DNA of 11,745 nucleotides from assembly GCA_026770615.1 (NCBI GenBank), contig MU631579.1, positions 60,146 to 71,890 on the forward strand, in the 5' to 3' direction. The first letter of the stretch is position 1. Every line of letters starts with the position of its first letter. This stretch comes from Pavlovales sp. CCMP2436 (Eukaryota; Haptophyta; Pavlovophyceae; Pavlovales). Under the pieces are notes generated by a model that worked only from the letters and a program-made list of their open reading frames with translations, had not been told where the DNA came from and made no database searches. The position numbers and the translations under genes were made by a program. This document shows, one piece after another, positions 1 through 8,000 of the stretch.

Positions 1-95
<95 letters not shown>
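1..95. repeat. 95-nt guanine homopolymer at the window edge
   Basis: The first 95 bases are all G. The run directly abuts an open minus-strand reading frame, which would read it as polyproline. It could be a true G tract (shorter ones occur in this window, such as 14 G at 7271-7284), a collapsed tract at a contig end, or a sequencing artefact. The sequence alone cannot decide. Confidence 0.95.
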
Positions 96-96
<1 letters not shown>

Positions 97-286
97 GCAT
101 CACCGGCACGTGGTAGTCCGCGGCGACGGGCGGCTCGTCGGGCGTGGGCTCCTTCAGCGCGGCGAGGCGGCACAGACATCTCGACCGGGCAGTGCCGACG
201 CGCGCCGTACGCACTGCGGCCGCCTGCGTCGTGGAGCCGAAGAGCAAAGCGAGCATCGTCAAAGAAGCGTAGCGCCCGGCGTCCAT
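96..286 (-). CDS. Secreted or organelle-targeted protein, N-terminal part only
   Basis: On the minus strand an ATG at 286 opens a frame that stays open to the G run, giving 64 readable residues. It begins MDAGRYASLTMLALLFGS followed by TTQAAAV. That is a short basic start, a hydrophobic core at about residues 7-17, and small residues suited to signal-peptidase cleavage near residues 21-24. An Arg/Ala/Ser/Thr-rich stretch follows (about 25-40), then a Pro/Asp/Glu segment ending in DYHVPVML. Codons carry mostly G or C in third position, as in the other genes here. A signal peptide followed by an R/S/A-rich stretch could be a two-part plastid-targeting leader in an alga, or simply a secreted protein. 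The rest is lost or obscured by the G run, so the function is unknown. It is divergent from the gene at 1550. Confidence 0.5.
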
Positions 287-1204
287 GGACTGCCCGCGCG
301 AGCTCGAGCAGCTCTCGAGCGACGAGTCGCTGTTCAAGAGCGCTACAGTAACTAACTTCTTTCGATATTAGTTCTTTTAACGCCTCCCCGCCGAGCCTCT
401 GAACGGCTTCTTACCAAACAGCGCAAAAGGAAACGGGTGAACAGCCCGGCCTGGAGCTAACGTAAAATCCTTACCCGAGCTTATCGCAGAATCGCGCAAC
501 GGAGGAAGGATGATATGCGTAATCTCCATCGATGAAGCCAAGACACACTTTGAAGCAACAGATGACAGTCTCACACAAGGATAAGAAGCCAAAAAATTAA
601 AACTGACGAAACCAAAACAGCGAGGTGAGAGGAGAGGGGGAAGGTGAGAGCGAGGGTGTGGGCGTGGTGGAGATGGGAACGGTGGCAGCGACAGCCGCAG
701 CAGCTCGAGAGAAGGAGACGGCAAGCTGGGGAGAAAGTCGAACATGGGCGGCTGGGGCGGCTGGGACGACGACGACAGCAGCACATGGAAGGCGGCGGCG
801 GCGGCGACAATGTGGCAAGGACATCGGCGTGTCCGGCAACTTGCAACGTTGTAATTTTTTCAGTGGTGGTCACGAAGCTCATGCGCAGCTGAAGACCTGC
901 TGGAACGGCGGATTTACTTGCAAAAGTGACGTCGTTATGAATCGATGACGACGAAAGGACTCGAGCGGCATAAATTATACGTACTTGCAGCCCCTGTCGG
1001 GGGCGTACGGGCATGGCGACGAGTCGAGCTCTATTATAACGAACTTGAACTGTCCAAATCGATGAAAGACGCTGATACTGTATGCTTGCACTGGTATGCA
1101 TGCTTGCGACGCTTGTGCTGCTCGAGGACACTTTCACTTGCCCGAGCTGACCGTTACTCGCACGACTCTCTTGAACAGTTTCGCAGGGTGAGAATTCTTG
1201 AAGC

Positions 1205-1377
1205 AACGGACCGTTAGACAGATACTCTAGTGCCGCACCTGCTTGGGGCGGCTGGCGGCTGCCCAGTGCCCTAAGCTGAGGCTAAAGCTGTTCTCCCCAC
1301 CCGATTCGAGCGCATCCGCAGTCCGAACGTTCGGAATCCGTAAAACTACTGGCGAGGTTTAACGGACTCCGTTAAAC
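1205..1377. promoter_or_regulatory. Cluster of AACGG/CCGTT palindromes upstream of the gene at 1550
   Basis: Three perfect small palindromes lie 170-345 nt upstream of the ATG at 1550. They are AACGG-A-CCGTT at 1205-1215, TCCGAACGTTCGGA at 1322-1335, and GTTTAACGGA-C-TCCGTTAAAC at 1357-1377 (10-bp arms). The first and third share the AACGG core, which is the core of known Myb-type binding sites in plants. A role as operator or promoter elements is inference from position and symmetry only. Confidence 0.25.
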
Positions 1378-1450
1378 GCTGAGGCTGAGGCTGGGCGGCG
1401 CGCGGCAGAAGGACGAGCACGAGGGAGGGGCACCCGGCGGGCGGGGAGTA

Positions 1451-1540
1451 CTCTGCTCGGAGCACGGAGGAGCTCCAAGCCGCTCGACCCGTGAGTAAGG
1501 CATCGTCCTTCTTCACCCGCAGCCCCTCCTCCGAGCAGAG
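1451..1540. repeat. 12-bp inverted repeat in the leader of the gene at 1550
   Basis: CTCTGCTCGGAG at 1451-1462 is exactly complementary to CTCCGAGCAGAG at 1529-1540, 9 nt before the ATG. Between the arms sit a consensus-like 5' splice site (GTGAGTAAG at 1491) and a 3' splice site (CCCGCAG ending at 1522). These would bound an intron of only 32 nt. The leader may form a hairpin, carry a minimal intron, or both. Confidence 0.5.
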
Positions 1541-1549
1541 CGGCGTGCG

Positions 1550-2536
1550 ATGGACGTGAGCGAGCTCATGGACCAGGCGATCGCGGCGGGGCTCGCCTCG
1601 TTTGGGGGCGAGGCGGGCGACGCACCCTCGCTCGAGGACGCCGACGTGCGGGCGCAGGCCGCAGCACTCGACTCGGTGATGCTGATGTACGTCGACCTGC
1701 ACGAGCTTGGGCCCGTCGACCTGCCGCCCCCAGCCGCGCGCGCGGAGCTGGCGCTCCACACCACACTGCCCGCGCCGAGTGTGGGCCCGGACGGCGTAGG
1801 CCCGGACAGCGCGACGCGGGGCGCGAGGCGGCCCGTGCTCGGCTCCACCGCGGCGCGGCATGTCACAGCCTTCCGCAGACCGGCGTTGGAGGCAACCTCA
1901 AGCGCACAAGGTCGGGTCGCGCTGACTTTGAGCGCGGCTGCGATGCCTGCACTGCTGGCTGCGGCAGCCCCGCGCGCCTGCGCGTCGCCCCTGGGTGCGA
2001 GCCTGGGAGGATCACTGAGCCGGCCTCGGGTAGTTGAGGAGGCGTTGCTCGCGCGAAAATACTACTCCGGCTCGGGCGCGGCCATGCCCTCCATCGCAGT
2101 GCAGCGCACGCGCTTGCCCAAGACGCACCGCAGCACCGATGACCTGCCGGCGCGCTCGAAAATCGCCATGGGCGACCACCCGCTGTGGACGATGCCGCTG
2201 CACACCTCGGACTCCGACTCGCAGGCGACTTCCGTGTTGGGCGCTGGCGAGTCCGCCTGGGACTTTGAGGCCGAGATGGCTGCCGACCTGGCCGCTGCCG
2301 AGATGGCCGCTGCCGACCCGGCGGCTGGTGAGCGGCCGATGTCTTCCGCCGGCTTTCCCGCACGGCTGAGGTCCCTCGCTGCCCCCCCGATGGCGATGCA
2401 GTTCGCCGTACCCAGCGGCCGGTCCGACTGCCCACCTGGGCTGCAGGTGTCGAGCCAACCGACCACCCGGGAGCGCACCTCGACGTGGGGCCCGTGGCGC
2501 ACAGACACTCCGCCTGATCGAGCCGTGCGCAGATAG
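1550..2536 (+). CDS. Hypothetical protein, acidic N terminus, Ala-rich
   Basis: A 328-residue frame starts at the first ATG of a long GC3-rich run and ends at TAG. I do not recognise the family. Residues 1-65 (MDVSELMDQAIAAGLASF onward) are acidic and probably helical. The middle is Ala/Pro/Arg/Ser-rich and probably disordered. Near residues 240-260 a short imperfect duplication, EMAADLAAA then EMAAADPAA, is encoded by a near-tandem DNA repeat. The C terminus (from about 265) is Pro/Ser/Thr/Arg-rich. No signal peptide, membrane segment or catalytic motif is visible. It lies 130 nt upstream of the next plus-strand gene. A GTGCGC at 2523 could be a splice donor into that gene with intact frame, but the matching acceptor (GAG) is unlike the others here, so I keep two genes. 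Strong third-position bias supports real coding. Confidence 0.55.
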   Translation: MDVSELMDQAIAAGLASFGGEAGDAPSLEDADVRAQAAALDSVMLMYVDLHELGPVDLPPPAARAELALHTTLPAPSVGPDGVGPDSATRGARRPVLGSTAARHVTAFRRPALEATSSAQGRVALTLSAAAMPALLAAAAPRACASPLGASLGGSLSRPRVVEEALLARKYYSGSGAAMPSIAVQRTRLPKTHRSTDDLPARSKIAMGDHPLWTMPLHTSDSDSQATSVLGAGESAWDFEAEMAADLAAAEMAAADPAAGERPMSSAGFPARLRSLAAPPMAMQFAVPSGRSDCPPGLQVSSQPTTRERTSTWGPWRTDTPPDRAVRR

Positions 2537-2666
2537 CCCGTCATGCATATAGTAGTGATTTCTATGCCTGCACATCATAAAACTCACAAGATGTTAGTTA
2601 TACTGTGCGGCGATTTTAAAAATCTGTAACAACCTCTTCCTCTTCGTCGTGTTCGACGGAGCTGAG

Positions 2667-3458
2667 ATGGGAACTTCCCTTCGCGCGGCGACTTCGCTCG
2701 CGCTCCAGCAGACGATGGCCCCGCCGATTGCGACGTCGCTAACAACCCCTGCGCCGAAGCAGCAACCTGCGATTGATTCGCTTGCGCCGCGTCGCGGGGT
2801 GAGCACCAGCTTCGTGGTCTCGCGGTTTGAGGACGGCGTCCTCACGACGGCGTTGGTCAGCGAGGCGAGGCTGCGCATTCTGCTCAACGCGGACACTCTC
2901 GCCGGCGATTCGGCCGCCGCGCTAGAGCTCACGATGGCACTGGCCGAGGCTGCGCCGGCGTCCCCCACTGCGAAAACGGGGCACCCCGAGGCAGCCGCGA
3001 GCGCACGCAAGCACGCGAGCGCGTACACCCTGCTGGTGCAGTCCATCGACGAGGGTGATATAGCTGGGGCCGCGGCCCTGCGGGCAGAGCGGCTGATGCA
3101 GAGCCTCTTGGCAGCCAAGCCCGGCCCCGGGATTGCACCGGGGGCCCCCGGGACTGCACCGGGGCCGGAGAGCACCCCGCAGCACCTTGAGCTGATGAAG
3201 CTCTTCGCCAAGGCCGACAAATGTGCCAAGTCCCTGCATGATGTGCCCGAGGACTACGGAGGCATTGTGGGCTCTTTCCTCAGAATGCAGCGCGACCGCT
3301 CGGAACAAACCCGTCGCAATTTTGAAGCACGTCTTGAAAGCGCAGGCGTTCCACTCCCGGACCTGCCGCCTGGCCTTGAGCGCGGCTTCGCCCCGATTCT
3401 CGCCTCCTCCACTTATGGGTCAGGACTCCTCAGCCCACGGCGCAGTCTTGCGGCCTAA
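2667..3458 (+). CDS. Hypothetical protein, mostly helical
   Basis: A 263-residue frame begins at ATG 2667, the first in-frame methionine. The frame is open further upstream to 2598, but in AT-rich sequence without an ATG. I do not recognise the family. A conserved-looking section (about residues 45-75, SFVVSRFEDGVLTTALVSEA) is followed by helical Ala/Leu/Glu-rich sequence. Next comes a Gly/Pro/Ala stretch near 155-170 (PGPGIAPGAPGTAPGP) encoded by a short tandem GC repeat, and then a charged helical part with several Lys, Asp and Arg (about 173-225). No targeting signal or membrane segment is seen. It lies in the same orientation as the gene at 1550, and both may be exons of one gene or a duplicated pair of lineage-specific genes. 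Long clean frame and GC-rich third positions support coding. Confidence 0.55.
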   Translation: MGTSLRAATSLALQQTMAPPIATSLTTPAPKQQPAIDSLAPRRGVSTSFVVSRFEDGVLTTALVSEARLRILLNADTLAGDSAAALELTMALAEAAPASPTAKTGHPEAAASARKHASAYTLLVQSIDEGDIAGAAALRAERLMQSLLAAKPGPGIAPGAPGTAPGPESTPQHLELMKLFAKADKCAKSLHDVPEDYGGIVGSFLRMQRDRSEQTRRNFEARLESAGVPLPDLPPGLERGFAPILASSTYGSGLLSPRRSLAA

Positions 3459-3822
3459 CGGATTGTGACAGCTCGCGCAGTGAAACTGTCTCGCAGCCCG
3501 AGGCGCGCGGCCAACTGTTGTGGCCGAATGCGGGAGGAAAGGCGCCAGTGGTTCGCAACTGAACAATATACATACTAATTTTCATTATTAGTTATAGCTT
3601 CAGCTATACTCGCCGGAACGGCTAGTTATCGACTTCCACACCTATGCCGCGATATGATATGGCGGTCGGCGTATAGTTTTATGCAGATTGTGAACAACAC
3701 CTGTTCAACCATGCTGAGCCGAGCGCAATATATATATACTGATAGGGATTCAAGCTGGCGTCTGACTGTTCTGAATGTTTTGCTGGTCTGAGCGCTGCGT
3801 CGCCCATTGCCTGCTGCGTGCC
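3459..3822. other. AT-rich spacer between convergent genes
   Basis: This is the 3' region shared by the plus gene ending at 3458 and the minus gene ending at 3823. It contains a perfect 7-bp stem, TATAGCT-TC-AGCTATA, at 3593-3608, and short (TA)n tracts near 3730. No gene is seen. It probably holds the two 3' untranslated regions. Confidence 0.5.
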
Positions 3823-4317
3823 TTAGTCGGCTGCGCTGGCTTGGGCGCCACCGCGCGTGCCGATGGATCTCCGGTAGTGTGCCCGGGCAAGGGCGTTTAG
3901 GGAGATGATCTGCTGGTTGCTGTTTGTCGTGGTCCCACGCTGGGCAGCGATTGGGGCCAGCGCGCTCAAGCGCGCGAGCAGCAACTGCGCATGGTCGCGT
4001 GCCGCAATCGTACCGATCGTGTCGATGAGCTGCTTCTTAATGCGCGCGGCCACTTCCATGGGACCCACGCCCATCAGCGCGTACATCTTGCGGCCTCCCT
4101 GCGCCGTGATTTCTTTGACGAGCGAGTGCGTGTCGGCGCTGACCTCGCCGAAAGCGCCGATGACGATCCCGCGGATCGGCTTGACGGTGTTGAGCTTGGC
4201 CTCGATCGGGCCGATGCTGGCGTTCGGGCCCTTTAGAAGGGGGCCGGGCAGCGCGAGGCCGAAGACCCTGTCCTGGGCACAAGCTTTCCTGAGATACTCG
4301 GCCTCGAGGGGCTTTGC
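3823..4317 (-). CDS. Terminal exon of an algal mobile-element-like conserved protein
   Basis: A minus-strand exon encodes about 164 residues ending in TAA at 3823. Its core reads GPIEAKLNTVKPIRGIVIGA followed directly by FGEVSADTHSLVKEI. This recalls, from memory, a segment common in predicted proteins of dinoflagellates and other algae (GPV-x-L...GAFGE-x-S-x-D-x-H-L-V), often near reverse-transcriptase-like sequence. A second part, helical and basic (VAARIKKQLIDTIGTIAARD), also fits that pattern. No start codon fits: the frame runs up to 4404 without an in-frame ATG at its beginning. A pyrimidine-rich CCTCCCCCCCGGCG then CGCCAG ends at 4318 and makes a good 3' splice site in frame, so I place the exon start at 4317. 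No upstream exon was identified, so this may be a truncated copy. The function is unknown; retroelement relic is the best guess. Confidence 0.5.
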   Translation of the reverse strand, partial: AKPLEAEYLRKACAQDRVFGLALPGPLLKGPNASIGPIEAKLNTVKPIRGIVIGAFGEVSADTHSLVKEITAQGGRKMYALMGVGPMEVAARIKKQLIDTIGTIAARDHAQLLLARLSALAPIAAQRGTTTNSNQQIISLNALARAHYRRSIGTRGGAQASAAD

Positions 4318-4799
4318 CTGGCGCGCGACGCCGGGGGGGAGGGCAGCATTATTGTCAGTGTAATAGCTTGGGCAGAATGCGATAGTCTTAACCTCTATTA
4401 GCAATGTATTTTACTGGCCACATTTCGTTTTTGTCTTCGGCGAAGCACTAAGGATGGTCGTCCTCTCGGCTCTGACAGGGAGTGACCTGAGCCAGAGCCA
4501 TACATAAATAAAGATGCGTATGGATATATATCGATGAATTGCAAGAGCGCGCCGCGCGTTGCAACAAATCTATCATCACGGCCACATGATCTATTCGACT
4601 AATAATCCCGTCGCTACGTTGTACGAAACCGATGTCGGACACTCGGATGAAATCCTCAATGTAGCTGACGCCGCCCACGGCGTGGCTTGATTCCCTTGGC
4701 TTGGTAGGGGTCTTACTTTTTGCTGATTAGTTACCAATTAACAAGAAGTAAAAAGTAATTACTGTTTACTATTTTTTTCAAATTAGGAGTGCATCGCCT

Positions 4800-4817
4800 G
4801 TGTGTGTGTGTGTGTGT
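4800..4817. repeat. (GT)9 microsatellite
   Basis: Nine uninterrupted GT units lie in the AT-rich spacer, immediately followed by a pyrimidine-rich CTCCTTCCAG. Confidence 0.9.
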
Positions 4818-4928
4818 CTCCTTCCAGTTGAGCGGATATCATCATGCGGCCACCACCCTACGCCTTTGGCAATGGAGTGTGAATGATAAGACATCAAATC
4901 AAATCTTAATCATAGGTTAAATATGTGA

Positions 4929-5015
4929 CGCAACCAGGTAGAGTACGCGTTTTACGAGGGCAGAATTTCGTCGAGAAAAACGCGTTTTAGTGCTTTTGGT
5001 CTCAACCTGGTTGCG
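4929..5015. repeat. Nested inverted repeat just upstream of the transposase-like gene
   Basis: The outer arms CGCAACCAGGT (4929-4939) and ACCTGGTTGCG (5005-5015) are perfect complements. The inner arms ACGCGTTTT (4945-4953) and AAAACGCGT (4977-4985) are also perfect. The inner motif ACGCGTTTTA also occurs as a direct repeat (4945-4954 and 4980-4989) because ACGCGT is itself palindromic. The structure ends 67 nt before the likely start codon of a transposase-like gene, where transposase binding sites, an element end or a promoter could lie. The function is inferred from position only. Confidence 0.7.
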
Positions 5016-5082
5016 AATCTGCAGTGTAACAGCGTGCTCTCGCTGTCGCGGCGCGCTCCGGGCGGGACTGGACGAGGCCGAC

Positions 5083-8000
5083 ATGGACGACGAGGTCGTG
5101 CATCTCAACGAGGAGATCGAGCAGCTCAAGGTGGAGATCCAGCGGCTCAAGTGTGAGCTCCGCAGCGCGTTCACCGAGGAGGGTGTCAAGGCTCTCCTGC
5201 TCGCAAAGACGCAGATGGAGGCCAAGGAGCTCACGGTTCGCATCCGTGGCGGAGACTTCGACACGGAGACGCTCGAGAAAGCGCTCGCGTCGAAGGCGAA
5301 GGTCGACATCCTCGTCTCCTCCGCGGCAGCCCCATCTCCCCCGGTCCTCTCGGTCCTCTCGGCAGCCCCATCTCCCCCGGTGCTCTCGGTCCTCTCGGCC
5401 GCCCCGAGATCTGCGGCGCGTCGCGCAGGAGAGCAGCCCGCTGCCGAGGATGAAGAAGACAACGACGAGTCGGAGTACGAGCCGGGCGAGAGCAGCGAGG
5501 ACGATGGCGACGGCGAGTACGGGCCGACGCGAGGGGTGGCGAAGTCGGCGGGCCGCGTGCGATGGGACGCTCGCAACGGCGAACGGCCTCGGCGGCACAG
5601 CACTTCGGCAATCGCGGCTGGGCGTGCGCGGGGGGGACCTATGAGCCCAGGAGGCAGGCACCGGGTCACCTCGTTAAACAGCGAGCGCCCCAGCTTGCTG
5701 AGCGGGGCGGCGCGCCTGCCGCGGAGGGTCCCATACTCTGGCTCTGCTGACGCGCTCGCTGGCTCTACTGACACGCCCTCTGTCTCTGCTGACGCGCCCT
5801 CTGGCTCTGCTGACGCGCTCTCTGGCTCCGACGCAACCGACGCGCAGGCAGACGCTCTCGACTGCTGCGGGACCTGCGCGCCGATGATGCTCAAGATCAT
5901 CGGCGCCTGCGCCTGTGCTCTCCGGGACGGGGCGGAGGTGGTGCGGGCCAAGGGTGGCGGGCGCTACAACCTCGCGCGCCTGAAGAAGGCGCTCGTCATC
6001 TCCTCGTTCGACCCGCACGGCAACTTCGAGACGCACCGCATCTGCCTCGCCAAGGCCTTTAGCGTGAGCGAGTACTTCATCTCCGACGCGCACAGCAAGG
6101 CCATCGCGGTGCGGCAGGCACCGACCGTCCAGATGTCCAAGTCCGTCTTCCTGCTGCAGTCGACGGCGCTGCAAAAGGTTGCGCGCGAGCGGATCGTCGT
6201 CCCGGTGGACGTAGGATCCGCTATGACGCACAAGGCGTACTTCGACAAGCTGCCGAATACCTCTGTGCTCACGCTCACGCAGGTATAATAATTATTAACA
6301 ACAATAATAATAACAATAATACCGCTGCCTCTGACGCGCATCATCATCATCATCATCATCATCATAACAACAATAACAACAACAACAATAATAATAATAA
6401 TAATAATACAGCTGACAATGACGCGCATTAATAATAATAATAATGATGATGATGATAATGATGATAATGATGATAATAATAATGATACTAATACTAATAC
6501 TAATATTAATACTACTGATACTGATGCTGATACTGATACTAATACTAATACTTATAACAGATTACTGGCGGTTCCCACGGTCTCACTGGCAAGGTGTCCA
6601 ATAATTTGTCGCATGCGATGCGCGAGATTTTTCGCGCCTGGGTGCGCGCAAACCGCTCACCCACCGGCCGCACGCCCGACCGACACGGGCGGCCGCATGG
6701 CGCCGTCTACTACGTTAGCTCAGAGATCAGGGTGATGGCGGCGCAGCGCAGCAAGGTATATTAAAAAAAAAATGAACACCATCCTAACTAATCATTAATA
6801 AGAATCAGAATAAAAAAGAGAACAACAATATCATTATTATTATAACGACGTGCAGGAGCATTGCACTTCTGTCCGGCCGGAGAACGAGTGCCTAGCTTCT
6901 GTTTTCAAATCGCACGTGGCTTCGGCTGTTGCGTCGGGAGAACGACCAGCTTGGAGCACTCTTAAGGTACGCGCGAGCGCGCGCGTGAGTAAGCGAGCGC
7001 GCGAGCGAGCCAGCGTTCATTACCTTATGCACCTAACCCTCACCCCCTTGCAGCCGCCCGGCGACTCGGACCATCGCGGACTGGTTCAAGGAGGACTTCG
7101 GGCGCAGCGGGAACATGGAGCACACCGCCATCTACCCGCACAAGACGGACTACTGCGCCACCTGCCTTCAGCTCGCCGCGGACATCGACTCCCTCAAGTC
7201 CGCACTCAAAAAGCACGAGGCGCAGGCCGACGGCCGGATGCTCACGGGCAGCGCGGGTGCGTTTATTTTTGGGGGGGGGGGGGGTTGGAAAGCCAGTTTA
7301 TCATCACTAATTTCCTCACTATCATCATCACTATCTGACCGAGTGCCCCACACTTCCTCTCCCCTTGGTGCAGGTGTCAGCGAGGCCAGGCAGGAGCTGG
7401 CGGATCTCCAGTCGGCTCTAACGGAGCACGCGCAGGACGCAAAGGCTGCACAGGACGACTACAAAAACCGCACCGCCTTTTCGCACGAGGAGTACCTAGA
7501 GCACTCGGAGGAGTTCTTCTCGCTGCTCGACGCGCTGAGCAAGGACGCGGAGGCGGCCGCTCCGCAGCTCGAGGCGTTCATCGACCGAGTGGCCTCCTTC
7601 CAATTCGAACTCGCCACGGACTACCAGCAGGACAAGTCCGCGCCTTATTGGGGCAAGTCAGGTGTGGGCCTATCTAGCTCCTACCTTCACCCTCGCCTTA
7701 TCCTAACCATACGGCTGACATACGCCCGCCCGCCCGCGCGCACCTCTACTGGCCACTGTTCACGGCTCAGCTCGCCTTAACCTAACCATACGGCTCACAT
7801 TGGCCCGCCCGCCCGCGCGCACCTCTACTGGCCACTGTTCACAGCTCAGCCAGGCCCCACGTACTTCATGAGCCACCTCACCTACTACGTGCACATCCTA
7901 GTCGCTTCAAGCCTCGGCAAGGCGGAGGGCCCGTCGCGCTACAGCCGGAACTGGGTCTACACGCGCGGGCAGATCGAGGGCGGATCAAAGGACTCGAACG

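Larger units (their letters stand above)
287..1549. other. 1.26-kb intergenic region without a convincing gene
   Basis: This region separates the left-edge minus gene from the plus gene at 1550. It holds purine-rich and triplet-rich sequence at 620-830 on the plus strand (GGA, GAC and GGC runs). These runs produce several overlapping, biased open frames in different phases that do not look like proteins. The stretch 840-1217 is of mixed composition, with short open frames lacking recognisable domains. Palindromes cluster at 1205-1377 and a hairpin-forming repeat lies at 1451-1540. The promoters of both flanking genes should lie here. Confidence 0.5.
4318..5082. other. AT-rich region with repeats upstream of the transposase-like gene
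   Basis: This is either an intron plus upstream sequence of the minus gene ending at 3823, or intergenic DNA. It includes a 9-bp inverted repeat, TTACTTTTT at 4713-4721 with AAAAAGTAA at 4750-4758. It also includes a (GT)9 tract at 4800-4817 followed by CTCCTTCCAG, which looks like a 3' splice site, and a nested inverted repeat at 4929-5015. A minus-strand open frame at 4448-4678 lacks ATG and G/C third-position bias and is not called. Confidence 0.45.

Noticed and set aside
744..854. Small plus-strand frame MGGWGGWDDDDSSTWK, 36 codons
   Set aside because: It lies in triplet-biased purine-rich DNA where several frames are open in different phases. It has no recognisable domain and no clear splice context.
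571..1206. 211-codon minus-strand open frame
   Set aside because: It is Ser/Pro/Arg-rich and overlaps other open frames in the same biased region. Third-position bias and domain-like sequence are lacking.
945..1217. 90-codon plus-strand open frame
   Set aside because: It begins with ATG but shows no conserved motif and its codon use is unlike the other genes here. A chance frame is likely.
1346..1861. Minus-strand frame opposite the start of the gene at 1550
   Set aside because: It is Arg/Pro/Ala-rich, as expected for the antisense of a GC3-rich gene, and is treated as a shadow.
2523..2666. Intron joining the genes at 1550 and 2667
   Set aside because: Phase fits, but the acceptor would be GAG without a pyrimidine tract next to it, unlike the CAG or TAG acceptors elsewhere in the window.
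4448..4678. Minus-strand frame of 76 codons, possible upstream exon of the 3823-4317 gene
   Set aside because: There is no ATG at its start, third positions are not GC-rich, and no donor fits the phase-0 acceptor at 4318.
4819..4900. Exon after the CTCCTTCCAG acceptor-like site at 4828
   Set aside because: The only ATG frame after it (MRPPPYAFGNGV) stops after 12 codons, and no donor partner was found.
4917..5951. 344-codon minus-strand frame opposite exon 1 of the transposase-like gene
   Set aside because: It is a Ser/Ala/Arg-rich antisense shadow. The plus strand has a coiled coil, ATG and in-phase introns.
6339..6365. (CAT)9 read as a poly-His protein segment or CRISPR-like array
   Set aside because: It lies inside an intron with in-frame stops nearby and is a simple microsatellite with no spacers.
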